Source: JAKFEW01 sp036675505 (GTDB taxonomy: Bacteria; Cyanobacteriota; Sericytochromatia; S15B-MN24; JAQBPE01). Taken from it: a stretch of DNA of 64,000 nt. Below are positions 34,587-43,064 of this stretch, one piece after another. Numbering within the stretch: the first letter of the stretch is position 1; every line of letters begins with the position of its first letter. Position numbers and translations under genes: made by a program. Where the stretch lies: positions 5,723 through 69,722 of the forward strand of contig JAKFEW010000050.1 of the NCBI GenBank assembly GCA_036675505.1, written 5' to 3'. The notes under the pieces were generated by a model, which searched no databases, was not told the origin of the DNA, and worked only from the letters and a program-made list of their open reading frames with translations.

Positions 34587-36266
34587 TTAGACCGCCACCG
34601 CCTTCACGTCGAAGAACCCCGGCAGCGCCCGGATCTGATCCAGCACCACTTCGGGCACGCGGTCGTCGAGGTTCAACACCATCAGCGCCGGTCCGCGCAC
34701 GGCGCTGCGGCCGAGCTGCATGCCGAAGATGTTGACGTTGTGCTCGCCGAGCAGCGTGCCGACCTTGCCGACCGTGCCTGGCACGTCCTGGTGGGGAGCG
34801 AAGAGCATCACGCCGCGCAGGAACAGATTGAAGGCGTAATCGTCCACCTGCACGATCGTGGGCAGGTCGTGGTGCAGCAAGGTGCCCGCCACGACGCGCT
34901 CGCGCTGCGCCGTGCGCACCCGCACCTTCACCAGATCCACGTAGTCCTGGGCGTCGGGCGTCTTGGCCTCGGTGACGTGGATGCCACGCTCCTTGGCGAG
35001 GAAGCCGGCGTTCACGAAGTTCACGCCCTCGGCCAGGATCGGCGTGAGCAGGCCCTTGAGCAGCGCGTTCAGCAGCGGCTTGGTCTCGTGGTCGGCGAGG
35101 CCGCCCGCGAACGTGACCTCGAGGGCCTCGATCGGGCCCTCGGCCAGCTGGCCGGCCACGGTGCCGAGTCGTTCCGCCAGGCTCATGTAAGGCCTGAGCG
35201 CCGCCATCAGCTCCGGGCGCAGGTTCGGGATGTTGACCGCGCTGCGGGCCTCGCCGCCGCGCAGGACCTCGGCGATCTGCTCCGCGACGTCGATCGCCAC
35301 GTTCATCTGGGCTTCTTCAGTGCTCGCGCCGAGGTGCGGCGTCAGCACGACCTTGTCGCCGAGCTGGCGCAGCGCGTCGTTCTCGAGCGGCTCCTTGGCG
35401 AAGACGTCGAGCGCGACGCCGGCCACATGGCCGCTCTCCACGGCCGCCACCAGGGCGGCCTCGTCGATGATGCCGCCACGCGCGCAGTTCACGATGCGCA
35501 CGCCCTTCTTGGCCTTGGCGAGCATCGCCGCGTCCAACAAGTTCGTGGTTTCGGGCGTCTTGGGCACGTGCAGCGTGATGAAATCGGCCTGCGCGACGAG
35601 CTCTTCGACGGTCGCCAGCGTGACGCCCATCTCCGCCGCCCGCTCGGGCGAAACGAAGGGATCGTAGCCGACGACGCGCATGCCGGCTGCGCGCGCGACG
35701 TTCGCCACGTGCGAGCCGATCTTGCCGAGGCCGACCACGCCGAGCACCTTGTCGTAGAGCTCGACGCCCGTGAAAGCCGAGCGCTTCCACTCGCCGCGCT
35801 TCACCGATGCGTCCGCGGGGGCGATGTGGCGGGCCAGCGCGAACATCATCGCGATGGTCTGCTCGGCGGCGGCGATCGTGTTGCCGGCCGGCGAGTTCAC
35901 GACGACGACGCCCTTGCGGGTCGCGGTCGGGACGTCGATGTTGTCGACGCCGACGCCGGCGCGGCCGATGATGCGCAGCTTCTTGCCGGCCTCGATGACC
36001 TCGGCGGTGACCTTGGTCTGCGAGCGGACCATCAGCGCGTCGTACTCGCCGATCACCTCGAGCAGCTGGGCGGGGGTGAGGTCGGTCCGCACCTCGATCG
36101 CCGCGACGCCCTGGAGCGCGGCCAGGCCGGACTCCTCGATCGGATCGCTGACGAGCACGCGGGGCAGGCCGGTGGCGGTGGTGGCGGCGCCGGCACCGGC
36201 GCCCTGGATATCAGGGGGCGCCTGCGGCTGGACCTTGGGGTCGTCACCGATTGGCATCTTAGGCAT
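34587..36266 (-). CDS. serA: D-3-phosphoglycerate dehydrogenase
   Basis: 559 residues, the long form with an extra intervening domain and a C-terminal ACT domain. It oxidises 3-phosphoglycerate to 3-phosphohydroxypyruvate, committing carbon to serine. Visible: GRAGVGVDNIDVPTAT, NAD-binding GVVGLGKIGSHVANVA, NCARGGIIDE, catalytic VLTPHLGAST, and the ACT end (VGTLLGEHNVNIFGM). The first 35 residues (Gln/Pro/Ala-rich) are an unusual extension. The ATG at 36266 overlaps the aminotransferase stop and sits 9 bases after GGAGA; an in-frame ATG at 36257 is possible. The ACT domain suggests feedback by serine. Confidence 0.95.
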   Translation of the reverse strand: MPKMPIGDDPKVQPQAPPDIQGAGAGAATTATGLPRVLVSDPIEESGLAALQGVAAIEVRTDLTPAQLLEVIGEYDALMVRSQTKVTAEVIEAGKKLRIIGRAGVGVDNIDVPTATRKGVVVVNSPAGNTIAAAEQTIAMMFALARHIAPADASVKRGEWKRSAFTGVELYDKVLGVVGLGKIGSHVANVARAAGMRVVGYDPFVSPERAAEMGVTLATVEELVAQADFITLHVPKTPETTNLLDAAMLAKAKKGVRIVNCARGGIIDEAALVAAVESGHVAGVALDVFAKEPLENDALRQLGDKVVLTPHLGASTEEAQMNVAIDVAEQIAEVLRGGEARSAVNIPNLRPELMAALRPYMSLAERLGTVAGQLAEGPIEALEVTFAGGLADHETKPLLNALLKGLLTPILAEGVNFVNAGFLAKERGIHVTEAKTPDAQDYVDLVKVRVRTAQRERVVAGTLLHHDLPTIVQVDDYAFNLFLRGVMLFAPHQDVPGTVGKVGTLLGEHNVNIFGMQLGRSAVRGPALMVLNLDDRVPEVVLDQIRALPGFFDVKAVAV

Positions 36267-37440
36267 AAAGAGGGGTCTCCTTGTTCGCGCCCGCGATGAG
36301 CGCCTGTTGCGCCGCAGCCACGCCCGCGCCGAGCTGGATGTCGGCGCCATGGCGCTTGCAGACGACCTCGAGGGCCGCGAGCACCGTGAGCATGTCGAGC
36401 GGCTGGTAGAAGCCGAGGTGGCCGATGCGGAAAATCTTGCCCGCCATCTTGCCCTGGCCGCCGGCGAGCACGAGGTTGAACTCGTTTTGCACGGCCTTGC
36501 GCAGGACCTCGGCGTCGACGCCATCGGGCGGGTAAACGGCGGTGACGGCGTGGCTCGCGATCGCCTCGTTCGTGACGACCGGCCGCAGGCCCATCGCCGC
36601 GAGCCCGGCGCGCAGCATGCGCGTCATCGTCTCGTGGCGGGCGAACAGCGCGGGCAGGCCCTCGGCGCGCATGATCCGCAGCGCCTCGACGAGGCCGTAG
36701 ATCTGCGGGATGGCGGGCGTCCAGGGCGTCTGGCCCTTGGCCTCGAACTGCTTGTGGAACGTGAAGTCCCAGTAATAGCGCGGCGCGGTGGAGGCGGCAT
36801 GCACCTTCCAGGCGCGCTCGGAGACCGAGGCCATCGCGAGGCCCGGCGGGATCATGAAGGCCTTCTGCGAGCCCGTCACCACGATGTCGAGGTCCCAGGC
36901 GTCGACCGGCAGATCGACCACGCCGGCGCTGCTGACCGCGTCGACCAGGATCAAGATCTCCGGGTTGGCGAGCCTGGCGGTCTTCGCGAGCTGCTCGAGC
37001 GGCTGCATCACAGCGGTCGACGTCTCGTTGTGGGTGATCAGCAGGTGCTTGTAGTTGCCCGCCGTGATCGCCCGCCCGAGCTCCGCCGGATCGAAGGCCT
37101 CGCCGTACTCGACGGTCAGGCGCGTGACCTCGCCGCCGAAGCGCGCGGCCATGTCCGCGAAGCGCGAGCCGAACTCGCCGGCCACGAGCGCCAGCACCGG
37201 GTCGCCGGGCGACAGGACGTTGGCGACCGCGGCCTCGAGGCCGCCGGTGCCGGACGCCGCCCCCATCAGGACCACGTCGCCCTGGGTCTGGAACAGCCAG
37301 CGGATGCCGTCCATGCACTCGCGGTGGAGCTCGCCGAACTCGGGGCCGCGGTGGTTCATCAGCGGGCGGCCCATCGCCTGGGTCACGCTCGGCGGGACCG
37401 GCGTGGGGCCAGGCAGCATCAGGCGCATATGTTCGTTCAT
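36259..37440 (-). CDS. Class V aminotransferase (serine-pyruvate / alanine-glyoxylate type)
   Basis: 393 residues, starting at ATG 37440 with GAGGAG 5 bases upstream. Family blocks are MLPGPTPVPPSV, NHRGPEF, GSGT-like GAASGTGGLEA, DAVSSAG and the PLP lysine in TGSQKAFMIPPGLA. Proteins of this type accept several substrates, including phosphoserine in organisms lacking SerC. Overlap with serA by 8 bases indicates one operon, so here it probably makes phosphoserine from 3-phosphohydroxypyruvate; that specificity is inferred from the neighbour, not from the sequence. Confidence 0.93.
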   Translation of the reverse strand: MNEHMRLMLPGPTPVPPSVTQAMGRPLMNHRGPEFGELHRECMDGIRWLFQTQGDVVLMGAASGTGGLEAAVANVLSPGDPVLALVAGEFGSRFADMAARFGGEVTRLTVEYGEAFDPAELGRAITAGNYKHLLITHNETSTAVMQPLEQLAKTARLANPEILILVDAVSSAGVVDLPVDAWDLDIVVTGSQKAFMIPPGLAMASVSERAWKVHAASTAPRYYWDFTFHKQFEAKGQTPWTPAIPQIYGLVEALRIMRAEGLPALFARHETMTRMLRAGLAAMGLRPVVTNEAIASHAVTAVYPPDGVDAEVLRKAVQNEFNLVLAGGQGKMAGKIFRIGHLGFYQPLDMLTVLAALEVVCKRHGADIQLGAGVAAAQQALIAGANKETPLYA

Positions 37441-37490
37441 AGGAACTCCTCTGCAAATCGGCGCGCCCGGCTCTGATCGGGCCACCGGCC

Positions 37491-37519
37491 ATTATGGCAC
37501 AGCCGGGCGGTTTGCGGAA
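37491..37519 (-). promoter_or_regulatory. Promoter for the aminotransferase-serA operon
   Basis: Minus strand extended -10 TGC-CATAAT (CATAAT at 37491-37496) with TTCCGC (37514-37519) 17 bases upstream. It lies about 50 bases before the aminotransferase start, and no other candidate is seen in the 96-base gap. Confidence 0.55.
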
Positions 37520-37536
37520 TGCGCGTCCTCACGCCC

Positions 37537-38205
37537 TCAGGGGAGCGGACCGGTGCCCGGCGAGCGGTAATCGGGCATCGGCTGGACGTAAGGATTGGTG
37601 GTGGGCCCGCGCCGGCGACGGCCCGCCATCTCGCGGTTGTACGCGTCGAGCGCCGAGTCGAGCAGCGCCTCGTTGGTGCCGGCCGCGGCCTGGGTGCTGC
37701 CCCAGAGCAGCAGCCCGGCACCGAACGCAGCGCCCGAGCCGATGTACCAGGCCGGCTGCATCTCCCGCGTCGTGCTGGTGAGGTTGTAGATGAGCCCGTA
37801 GGCCAGCGAGCCCAGCCCGCCGAGCATGACCAACATGCCCGCCCGCGCGAAGCCGGTGGTGTAGGTGGCCGCGTCCTGGTAGCGATGCAGGTAGTTGAGC
37901 CCGCCCGGCGAGGCGTTGACGATCTCCCAGACCGAGGGGTTGACCGTGTGGGTCGGCCAGATCCAGTCCGTGCTCGGATTGCCGCCCAGGCCGTAGAAGA
38001 CCTGCATCTCCGAGCCCTCGAGCCGGAACCACCGCCCGCCGCGCTGCCCGCGCTCCGAGTCGGCGATGAAGAGCACGCCCTGATCCGTCCATTCGAGCAC
38101 GCCGCGCTCGAGGTAGCCTTGCGGCCGCACGTCGGCAGCGAAGGCGGGCGAGGCGGCGGTGGCGACCAGGGCGGCCGCGAGCAGGACGGGCGATGTACGG
38201 CGCAT
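37537..38205 (-). CDS. Secreted or membrane-attached hypothetical protein
   Basis: 222 residues from ATG at 38205. A Sec signal peptide ends SPAFA-AD (about residue 24). The first mature part (residues 25-115) is soluble and includes YLERGVLEWTDQGVLFIAD and GSEMQVFYGLGGNPS. Two hydrophobic segments follow (about 122-145 and 150-175), then an Arg/Pro-rich tail. I do not recognise the family. The gene is divergent from the GH36 gene, with a 130-base gap between start codons. Confidence 0.75.
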   Translation of the reverse strand: MRRTSPVLLAAALVATAASPAFAADVRPQGYLERGVLEWTDQGVLFIADSERGQRGGRWFRLEGSEMQVFYGLGGNPSTDWIWPTHTVNPSVWEIVNASPGGLNYLHRYQDAATYTTGFARAGMLVMLGGLGSLAYGLIYNLTSTTREMQPAWYIGSGAAFGAGLLLWGSTQAAAGTNEALLDSALDAYNREMAGRRRRGPTTNPYVQPMPDYRSPGTGPLP

Positions 38206-38335
38206 GGCCCTATTGTACCGCCTCCGCGGGCGGGTCACCGTGACGATTGACTCGCCCCCCGGCCGTCGTTACGCTCGGGGATGGAGATGGTTCGGCATAG
38301 TCCCCCAGGAGCTTGAAACGACGAGGAGAGCCTTC

Positions 38336-40585
38336 ATGGCATCGGGCGCGAAGGTCGTTGAATCCGCCGAGCTCAGCGCCACCTGGCGCGACGGCACGCT
38401 CGATCTGACTGGCCCAGCGGGCCACGCCCTGCTCAGGGGCTGCTTCGCCCGTGTAGTGCTGACCGACGGCACGGCCTACGCCACCTCCGGGGCAGCGGGC
38501 CGCTCGGCGGCCGGTGGGCTGCTCATCGAGGCCACGCCACCCGCCCTCACGGTCCGGCAAGAGGGCAGCGTTCGGCTGCGCTGGTCGATCACGCCGGCGC
38601 CGGAGGGGCTCGCGCTGTGGCTCGAGGTGGAGAACGCCGGCACCACGCCGTTCGCGCTCGAGCGCCTCGACCCGCTGGTGGCCCCGACCGGCGTCAAGGG
38701 CGCCCCGCTCGCCGCACTTGAACTGCTGCAGGCGGGCTACCAGTCCTGGACCTTCGCGACGCCCGCCGTGCCGGCGGACCAGCACCGCGGCGGCCCCTAC
38801 CCGACCATCGTGGGGCCGATCTTGCCTGCGACCGAGGCCGAGCGGATCCTCTCGCCGTGGACCACGCTCATCCGTGCGCCCGGCGTGCAGCCGCTGGTGG
38901 TGGGCTTCACCAGCGCGCGCGACTGGCTGGGCACGGTCGCGGTGCAGGCGGCGATCGCCGGCCACCGCCTGACGGCGAGCAACTGGCTCGAAGGCCGGAT
39001 CGTGGCGCCCGGCGAGGTGGTGCGCAGCGAGCGGCTGCTGCTCGCCACGGCGCCCGCCGATCACGCCGCGCTGGACGCCTACGCCCGGGCCGCGGCCGCC
39101 GACATGGGCGCGCGCGCGCGGATGACCGCGCCGACCGGCTGGTGTTCCTGGTACTACTTCTTCGAAGAGGTCAGCGAGGCCGACATGGTGCGCAACCTCG
39201 CCGTGCTGACGGCTGAGCGCCGGCGCCTGCCGGTCGAGGTCGTGCAGCTGGACGACGGCTACCAGACCGCGATCGGCGACTGGCTGTCGCTCAACCCGAA
39301 GTTCCCATCCGGCATGCGCGCGCTGACCGACCGCATCCACGCGGCCGGCTTCGAGGCCGGCATCTGGCTGGCACCCTTCCTGGTGGCCGAAAACAGCGCC
39401 GTGTTCCGCGATCACCCGGACTGGGTGCTGCGCGACCGCGCGGGCGAGCCGGTGGCCGCGATCTTCAACTGGAAGGTGCGCTGCTTCGCGCTCGACCTCA
39501 CGCACCCGGGGGTGCTCACACACCTGCGCGAGGTGTTCCGCACGCTGGTGGACGACTGGGGCTACGACTACCTCAAGATCGATTTCATCTACGCGGGCGC
39601 CCTGCGCGGCGAGCACCACGATCGCCAGGCCAGCGGGGTGCAGGCCTACCGTCGTGGCATGGCGCTGATCCGCGAGGTGGCCGGCGAGCGCTTCGTGCTC
39701 GGCTGCGGCGCGCCATACCTCTGCTCGGTGGGCCTCGTCGACGGCATGCGCGTCAGCCCCGACACGGCCCCCGACTGGGAGCACCCGGACGGCACGGGCG
39801 CCTCGCCGGCGCTGATCAACGCGATCCGCTCGACCCTCGCGCACCACTGGATGCACCCGCACTGGTGGGCCAACGACCCGGACTGCCTGATCGTCCGCAT
39901 GGCTGACAGCCGGCTGACCGAAGCCGAGGTGCGCAGCTGGGCGACCGTCGTGGCGCTCTCGGGCGGCATGGTGCTGCTCTCCGACGACCTGGCTGCGCTC
40001 GAGCCGGCCCGCGCCGCGATCCTCCCGCGCTGCCTGCCGCCGCTCGGCCTGGCCGCTCGCCCGCTCGAGCCGGCCCACGACGGCATCCCGAGCAGGTTGT
40101 ATCTGCCGGTCGAGCGCGGCGGGCGTCGCTGGTACCTGGCGGCGCTGTTCAACTGGCTGGACCGGCCGCAGGACCTGGGCTTCAACCCGGCCGAATGGCC
40201 CGGTGCCCCGACCTGCCCGTACTGGATGCTGGACCTGTGGACCGGTGAGGCGCGCGGCCCGCTCGAAGGCCCGGTCGCGCTCGGGGAAACGCCGGCGCAT
40301 GGCGTGCGGCTGTTCGTGTTGGCGCCGGCGCTGGACCGGCCGCACCTGATCGGCTCGACGCTGACGCTCGCCGGCGGGGCGGTGGAGGTCGAGCGGGAGA
40401 CGTGGGCGGAGCGCACGCTCTCGATCGCGCTGCGCTGTCCGGGTGAGCATGAGGGGGAGCTGGTGATCGCGGTGCCAGCCGGGTGGACCTCGGTGGACGT
40501 GAGGACGGTGGACGGGGTGGTGCGGGTGCCGCTGACGCTCCGCGACGCGCACGAGATCGCGCTGGCGTTCCGGGAGGTAGGCTAG
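38336..40585 (+). CDS. Glycoside hydrolase family 36 alpha-galactosidase-like enzyme
   Basis: 749 residues. Start at 38336 chosen for GAGGAG 7 bases upstream. An N-terminal beta-sandwich (about 1-270) precedes a (beta/alpha)8 barrel starting at GWCSWYYFFEEV. The nucleophile is D416 in YLKIDF and the acid/base D476 in RVSPDTAPDW; QLDDGYQ and GIWLAPF are further GH36 marks. No signal peptide, so it should act in the cytoplasm on imported alpha-galactosides. GH36 also covers alpha-N-acetylgalactosaminidases and galactinol-related transferases, so the exact substrate is open. Its TAG overlaps the stop of the convergent GH6 gene. Confidence 0.93.
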   Translation: MASGAKVVESAELSATWRDGTLDLTGPAGHALLRGCFARVVLTDGTAYATSGAAGRSAAGGLLIEATPPALTVRQEGSVRLRWSITPAPEGLALWLEVENAGTTPFALERLDPLVAPTGVKGAPLAALELLQAGYQSWTFATPAVPADQHRGGPYPTIVGPILPATEAERILSPWTTLIRAPGVQPLVVGFTSARDWLGTVAVQAAIAGHRLTASNWLEGRIVAPGEVVRSERLLLATAPADHAALDAYARAAAADMGARARMTAPTGWCSWYYFFEEVSEADMVRNLAVLTAERRRLPVEVVQLDDGYQTAIGDWLSLNPKFPSGMRALTDRIHAAGFEAGIWLAPFLVAENSAVFRDHPDWVLRDRAGEPVAAIFNWKVRCFALDLTHPGVLTHLREVFRTLVDDWGYDYLKIDFIYAGALRGEHHDRQASGVQAYRRGMALIREVAGERFVLGCGAPYLCSVGLVDGMRVSPDTAPDWEHPDGTGASPALINAIRSTLAHHWMHPHWWANDPDCLIVRMADSRLTEAEVRSWATVVALSGGMVLLSDDLAALEPARAAILPRCLPPLGLAARPLEPAHDGIPSRLYLPVERGGRRWYLAALFNWLDRPQDLGFNPAEWPGAPTCPYWMLDLWTGEARGPLEGPVALGETPAHGVRLFVLAPALDRPHLIGSTLTLAGGAVEVERETWAERTLSIALRCPGEHEGELVIAVPAGWTSVDVRTVDGVVRVPLTLRDAHEIALAFREVG

Positions 40586-41607
40586 GGACCGAGCGGCGGA
40601 CGTGGGTTGTGCTTCACCCAGTCCTCGCCCCCGAACCTGCTCGCCGGCCGGATCCGGCCGTCGCCATGCCCCGGACCTTTCACCCACAGGTACGCATCCG
40701 CGCCCGCATGCCCGGTGTCCCAGGTCGGCTTCGGCCCATTCATGATCGGCCCGCCGTTCTTCGCGCGGATCGGGTCGCCCCACGTGCCCTTGCCCTGCTC
40801 GTCCACGCCTGGCCCGTTGCCGTTGCGGCTGGTGTCGACCACGTAGGTCTTGCCCGCGAGCGCCGGGTCGCGCTTCGCGAGCGCGGCGCGCAACCGGTCG
40901 CCGTATGCCAGGTTGTCGTTCGTCCACTGGAACGCCGACACGTTGAGCGCGAAGCCGTCGGCCTCGGAGATGCCGCCCGCGACGAGCAGCCTGGCCGCCT
41001 CGTCCGGCGATTTCCACGACGAGTGCCCGGCGTCGACGTACACCCGGGCGTTGGGGCAGTGGCGCTTGAAGAGCCGCACGGCCTCGCGCACGCAGTCGGC
41101 GTTGAGGCCGAGCGCCAGCCCGTCGGGCTCGACCACGATCATGCACGGCGCGTCGCCGATCGCCCTGGCGGTGGCCTCGACCGTCTGCTTGTACGAGGCC
41201 AGGTCCCTGGCCCCGCCGGCGGATGCCCCTTTGTTGTCGCGGCCCGGGATCGCGTACATCGCGAACACGGGCGTCGTGCCGGTCCGGCGGGCCTCATCGG
41301 CCACCCGCCGCGCGGTGGTCGCGTCCCACTTCGTGCCGCACAGCCAGGTCGCGCCGGAGCCGCCATAGACCTCGAATTGCTTGTCCCGATCGAAGCGGAA
41401 CGGCCGCCCGACGGGCGCTGCCGGCGCCGAGGGGCTTGCAGCGCCCGGGCGCGCCGGCGCCGGACGGAAGGCATCCAGCAGGAAGGCCGGCAGGCGATCG
41501 CCGCCCCAGACCGACGGCGCGGTCACCGGCGCGGGCGCAGGACCAGGGGCCGGTGGCGCCCAGGTGCGGTATTTCAACAGCCGAAGGCTTCCAACGGTCC
41601 CGATCAT
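40582..41607 (-). CDS. Glycoside hydrolase family 6 protein (cellulase-type)
   Basis: 341 residues, starting at ATG 41607 with GAGGAG 7 bases upstream. The catalytic domain (about 68-341) matches GH6: AIPGRDNKGASAGG (D124), the proton-donor block VVEPDGLAL (D162), VYVDAGHSSWKSP, FALNVSAFQWT and VVDTSRNGNGPG (D258). GH6 enzymes cleave beta-1,4-glucan by inversion. Residues 18-67 are a Pro/Ala linker like those joining cellulase modules, but there is no carbohydrate-binding module and no signal peptide, which is odd for a cellulase. It may leave the cell by another route, or the start may be wrong. Confidence 0.9.
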   Translation of the reverse strand: MIGTVGSLRLLKYRTWAPPAPGPAPAPVTAPSVWGGDRLPAFLLDAFRPAPARPGAASPSAPAAPVGRPFRFDRDKQFEVYGGSGATWLCGTKWDATTARRVADEARRTGTTPVFAMYAIPGRDNKGASAGGARDLASYKQTVEATARAIGDAPCMIVVEPDGLALGLNADCVREAVRLFKRHCPNARVYVDAGHSSWKSPDEAARLLVAGGISEADGFALNVSAFQWTNDNLAYGDRLRAALAKRDPALAGKTYVVDTSRNGNGPGVDEQGKGTWGDPIRAKNGGPIMNGPKPTWDTGHAGADAYLWVKGPGHGDGRIRPASRFGGEDWVKHNPRPPLGP

Positions 41608-41700
41608 CGCCACACTCCTCTCGCCCGACTCCCCGAGCGACTCCGAGTTCGATGTCGGCTCCGCTGGGCAAGGAGGTGCGTTCGTTGAAAGAGCTTGAGC

Positions 41701-42429
41701 TCACCTTGAGGCTGGCTTTACCGATCCTTCACCGCCGGCGATCACGTGGGTGGCCACGGCCACGCCGACGACACCGCCGCCGGCCAGCGCCACCGTATGG
41801 CGGAAGCGGCCCTCGGCCGCGCGTCCATCGTCGAGCCGACCATAGGCCATGAAGGTCGCCGTCCCGTCGCCGCTCATGTCCGTCAGCAAGCCCGTGAAGA
41901 GCCCATCCGCGTTCGCCGTCCAGCGCCGGTTGCCGCCAGCACCGCCTCCGCTCGCGGAATCGACGCAATGGACCGTCGCGCCGGGCAGGGCCCCGCCCCA
42001 GGGGTTGGTTACGACGCCCACGATGCGGCGATCGCCCCGCGCCGCCGACGCGCCGCCCGCCGGGAAGGCCAGGAGCGCCAGCCGGCCGGCGCCAGAGCCC
42101 GCGATCGCCTCGACGGTGACCGCAACCGCCTCGAATCCCACGGCCATCACCGCCACCTGGTGCGGGCCGGCGGCGAGGCCCACGCAGCGGAAGGCGCCCC
42201 GCTCATCGGTGACCTCCCCGGTCGCGGCCCCGTCGATCGTGATCGCCGCCGCCGGCAGCGGCGCGAACCGCTCGTCCCGCCAGGCGAATACCCGGCCGGC
42301 CACCGCGCCGGCGCTGCTCGCGCCTGGCGGCGGTCCGATCGCCCAGCTCACGGCCGGCGGCCATGCGCCGCCGCAGCCCACCAGCCCGATCGCCAGCACC
42401 CCGCCAACCCAACTTCCGACGCGCGTCAT
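41701..42429 (-). CDS. Lipoprotein with carboxypeptidase-regulatory-like domains (third of three)
   Basis: 242 residues from ATG at 42429, which overlaps the preceding TGA as ATGA. Signal peptide with lipobox LVGC. Residues about 40-120 form a CarboxypepD_reg-like beta-sandwich (AGRVFAWRD, GEVTDERGAFRCVGLAAGPHQVAVMAVGF), and a second such unit follows (IVGVVTNPWGGALPGATVHCVD, WTANADGLFTG). No catalytic residues seen. Probably a surface structural or binding protein made together with the two upstream lipoproteins. Confidence 0.78.
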   Translation of the reverse strand: MTRVGSWVGGVLAIGLVGCGGAWPPAVSWAIGPPPGASSAGAVAGRVFAWRDERFAPLPAAAITIDGAATGEVTDERGAFRCVGLAAGPHQVAVMAVGFEAVAVTVEAIAGSGAGRLALLAFPAGGASAARGDRRIVGVVTNPWGGALPGATVHCVDSASGGGAGGNRRWTANADGLFTGLLTDMSGDGTATFMAYGRLDDGRAAEGRFRHTVALAGGGVVGVAVATHVIAGGEGSVKPASR

Positions 42430-43061
42430 GGCGTGACCGCGAAGTTGACCGTCAGCAGCGTCGGCGACGACGGATAGAGGATCACCTCGATCGGCGCGGC
42501 TCCCGCCGTAAAGCCAACTTTCTCCACGGACACGAGGTAGGTGCCCAGCGCGATACCGCCGACCTGCCAGCGGCCGTCCTGAGCGGTCGTCACCACCGCC
42601 CGCTTCGCCGGATCGGCCAGCGACACGACCGTGATCGCGGCGTCCGCCACGGCGGCGCCGGCCGCCACCACATCCAGCACGCCGCCCGCGAGCGCGCCCG
42701 GACCGGCGTCGAGCGTGTTCTCGAGCGGCGTAGGCGTGGATGCCGGCGAGGGCGCGGATCGGGGTGCCGAGCGCCCGCCTCCGCTGCGGCGCGGCGCGAC
42801 CGCCGGCGGCGTGCCGCCCGCGCCGCTCGAGCTTCCGCCGTCGGAACGGCTCGGCGTCGGCGTCGCGGTCGGAAGGGGCGCGGGGGGCGCGCCCACGGCC
42901 TGGCCCAACGGCGCCGCGGCCAGGTCGGTCGGCCCGACCTGGAACACGGCCCGCTGGTTGGCGAAGCGCAGCGCGGCGACCACCGGGGACGGCGCCTGGC
43001 ATGCCGCGAGGCCCAGCACCACGGCGATCGCCATCGAAGCACTCCTCACTCGCCCGTTCAT
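42426..43061 (-). CDS. Lipoprotein with one carboxypeptidase-regulatory-like domain (second of three)
   Basis: 211 residues. Signal peptide with basic n-region and lipobox LAAC. A Pro/Ser/Gly-rich spacer (about 55-115) is followed by a beta-sandwich (about 120-211: GVLDVVAAGAAVADAAITVVS, TTAQDGRWQVGGIALGTYLVSVEKVGF). An internal ATG at 43034 has a better ribosome binding site (GAGGAG) but would remove the basic n-region, so the upstream ATG is preferred. Coupled by ATGA overlap to the next gene. Confidence 0.75.
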   Translation of the reverse strand: MNGRVRSASMAIAVVLGLAACQAPSPVVAALRFANQRAVFQVGPTDLAAAPLGQAVGAPPAPLPTATPTPSRSDGGSSSGAGGTPPAVAPRRSGGGRSAPRSAPSPASTPTPLENTLDAGPGALAGGVLDVVAAGAAVADAAITVVSLADPAKRAVVTTAQDGRWQVGGIALGTYLVSVEKVGFTAGAAPIEVILYPSSPTLLTVNFAVTP

Positions 43062-43064
43062 CGC

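Noticed and set aside
41671..41705. AAGGAGGTGC followed by TTG on the plus strand, a possible start of a small gene
   Set aside because: The resulting frame is antisense to the lipoprotein gene and becomes an Arg-rich shadow peptide after a few residues; a chance match is more likely.
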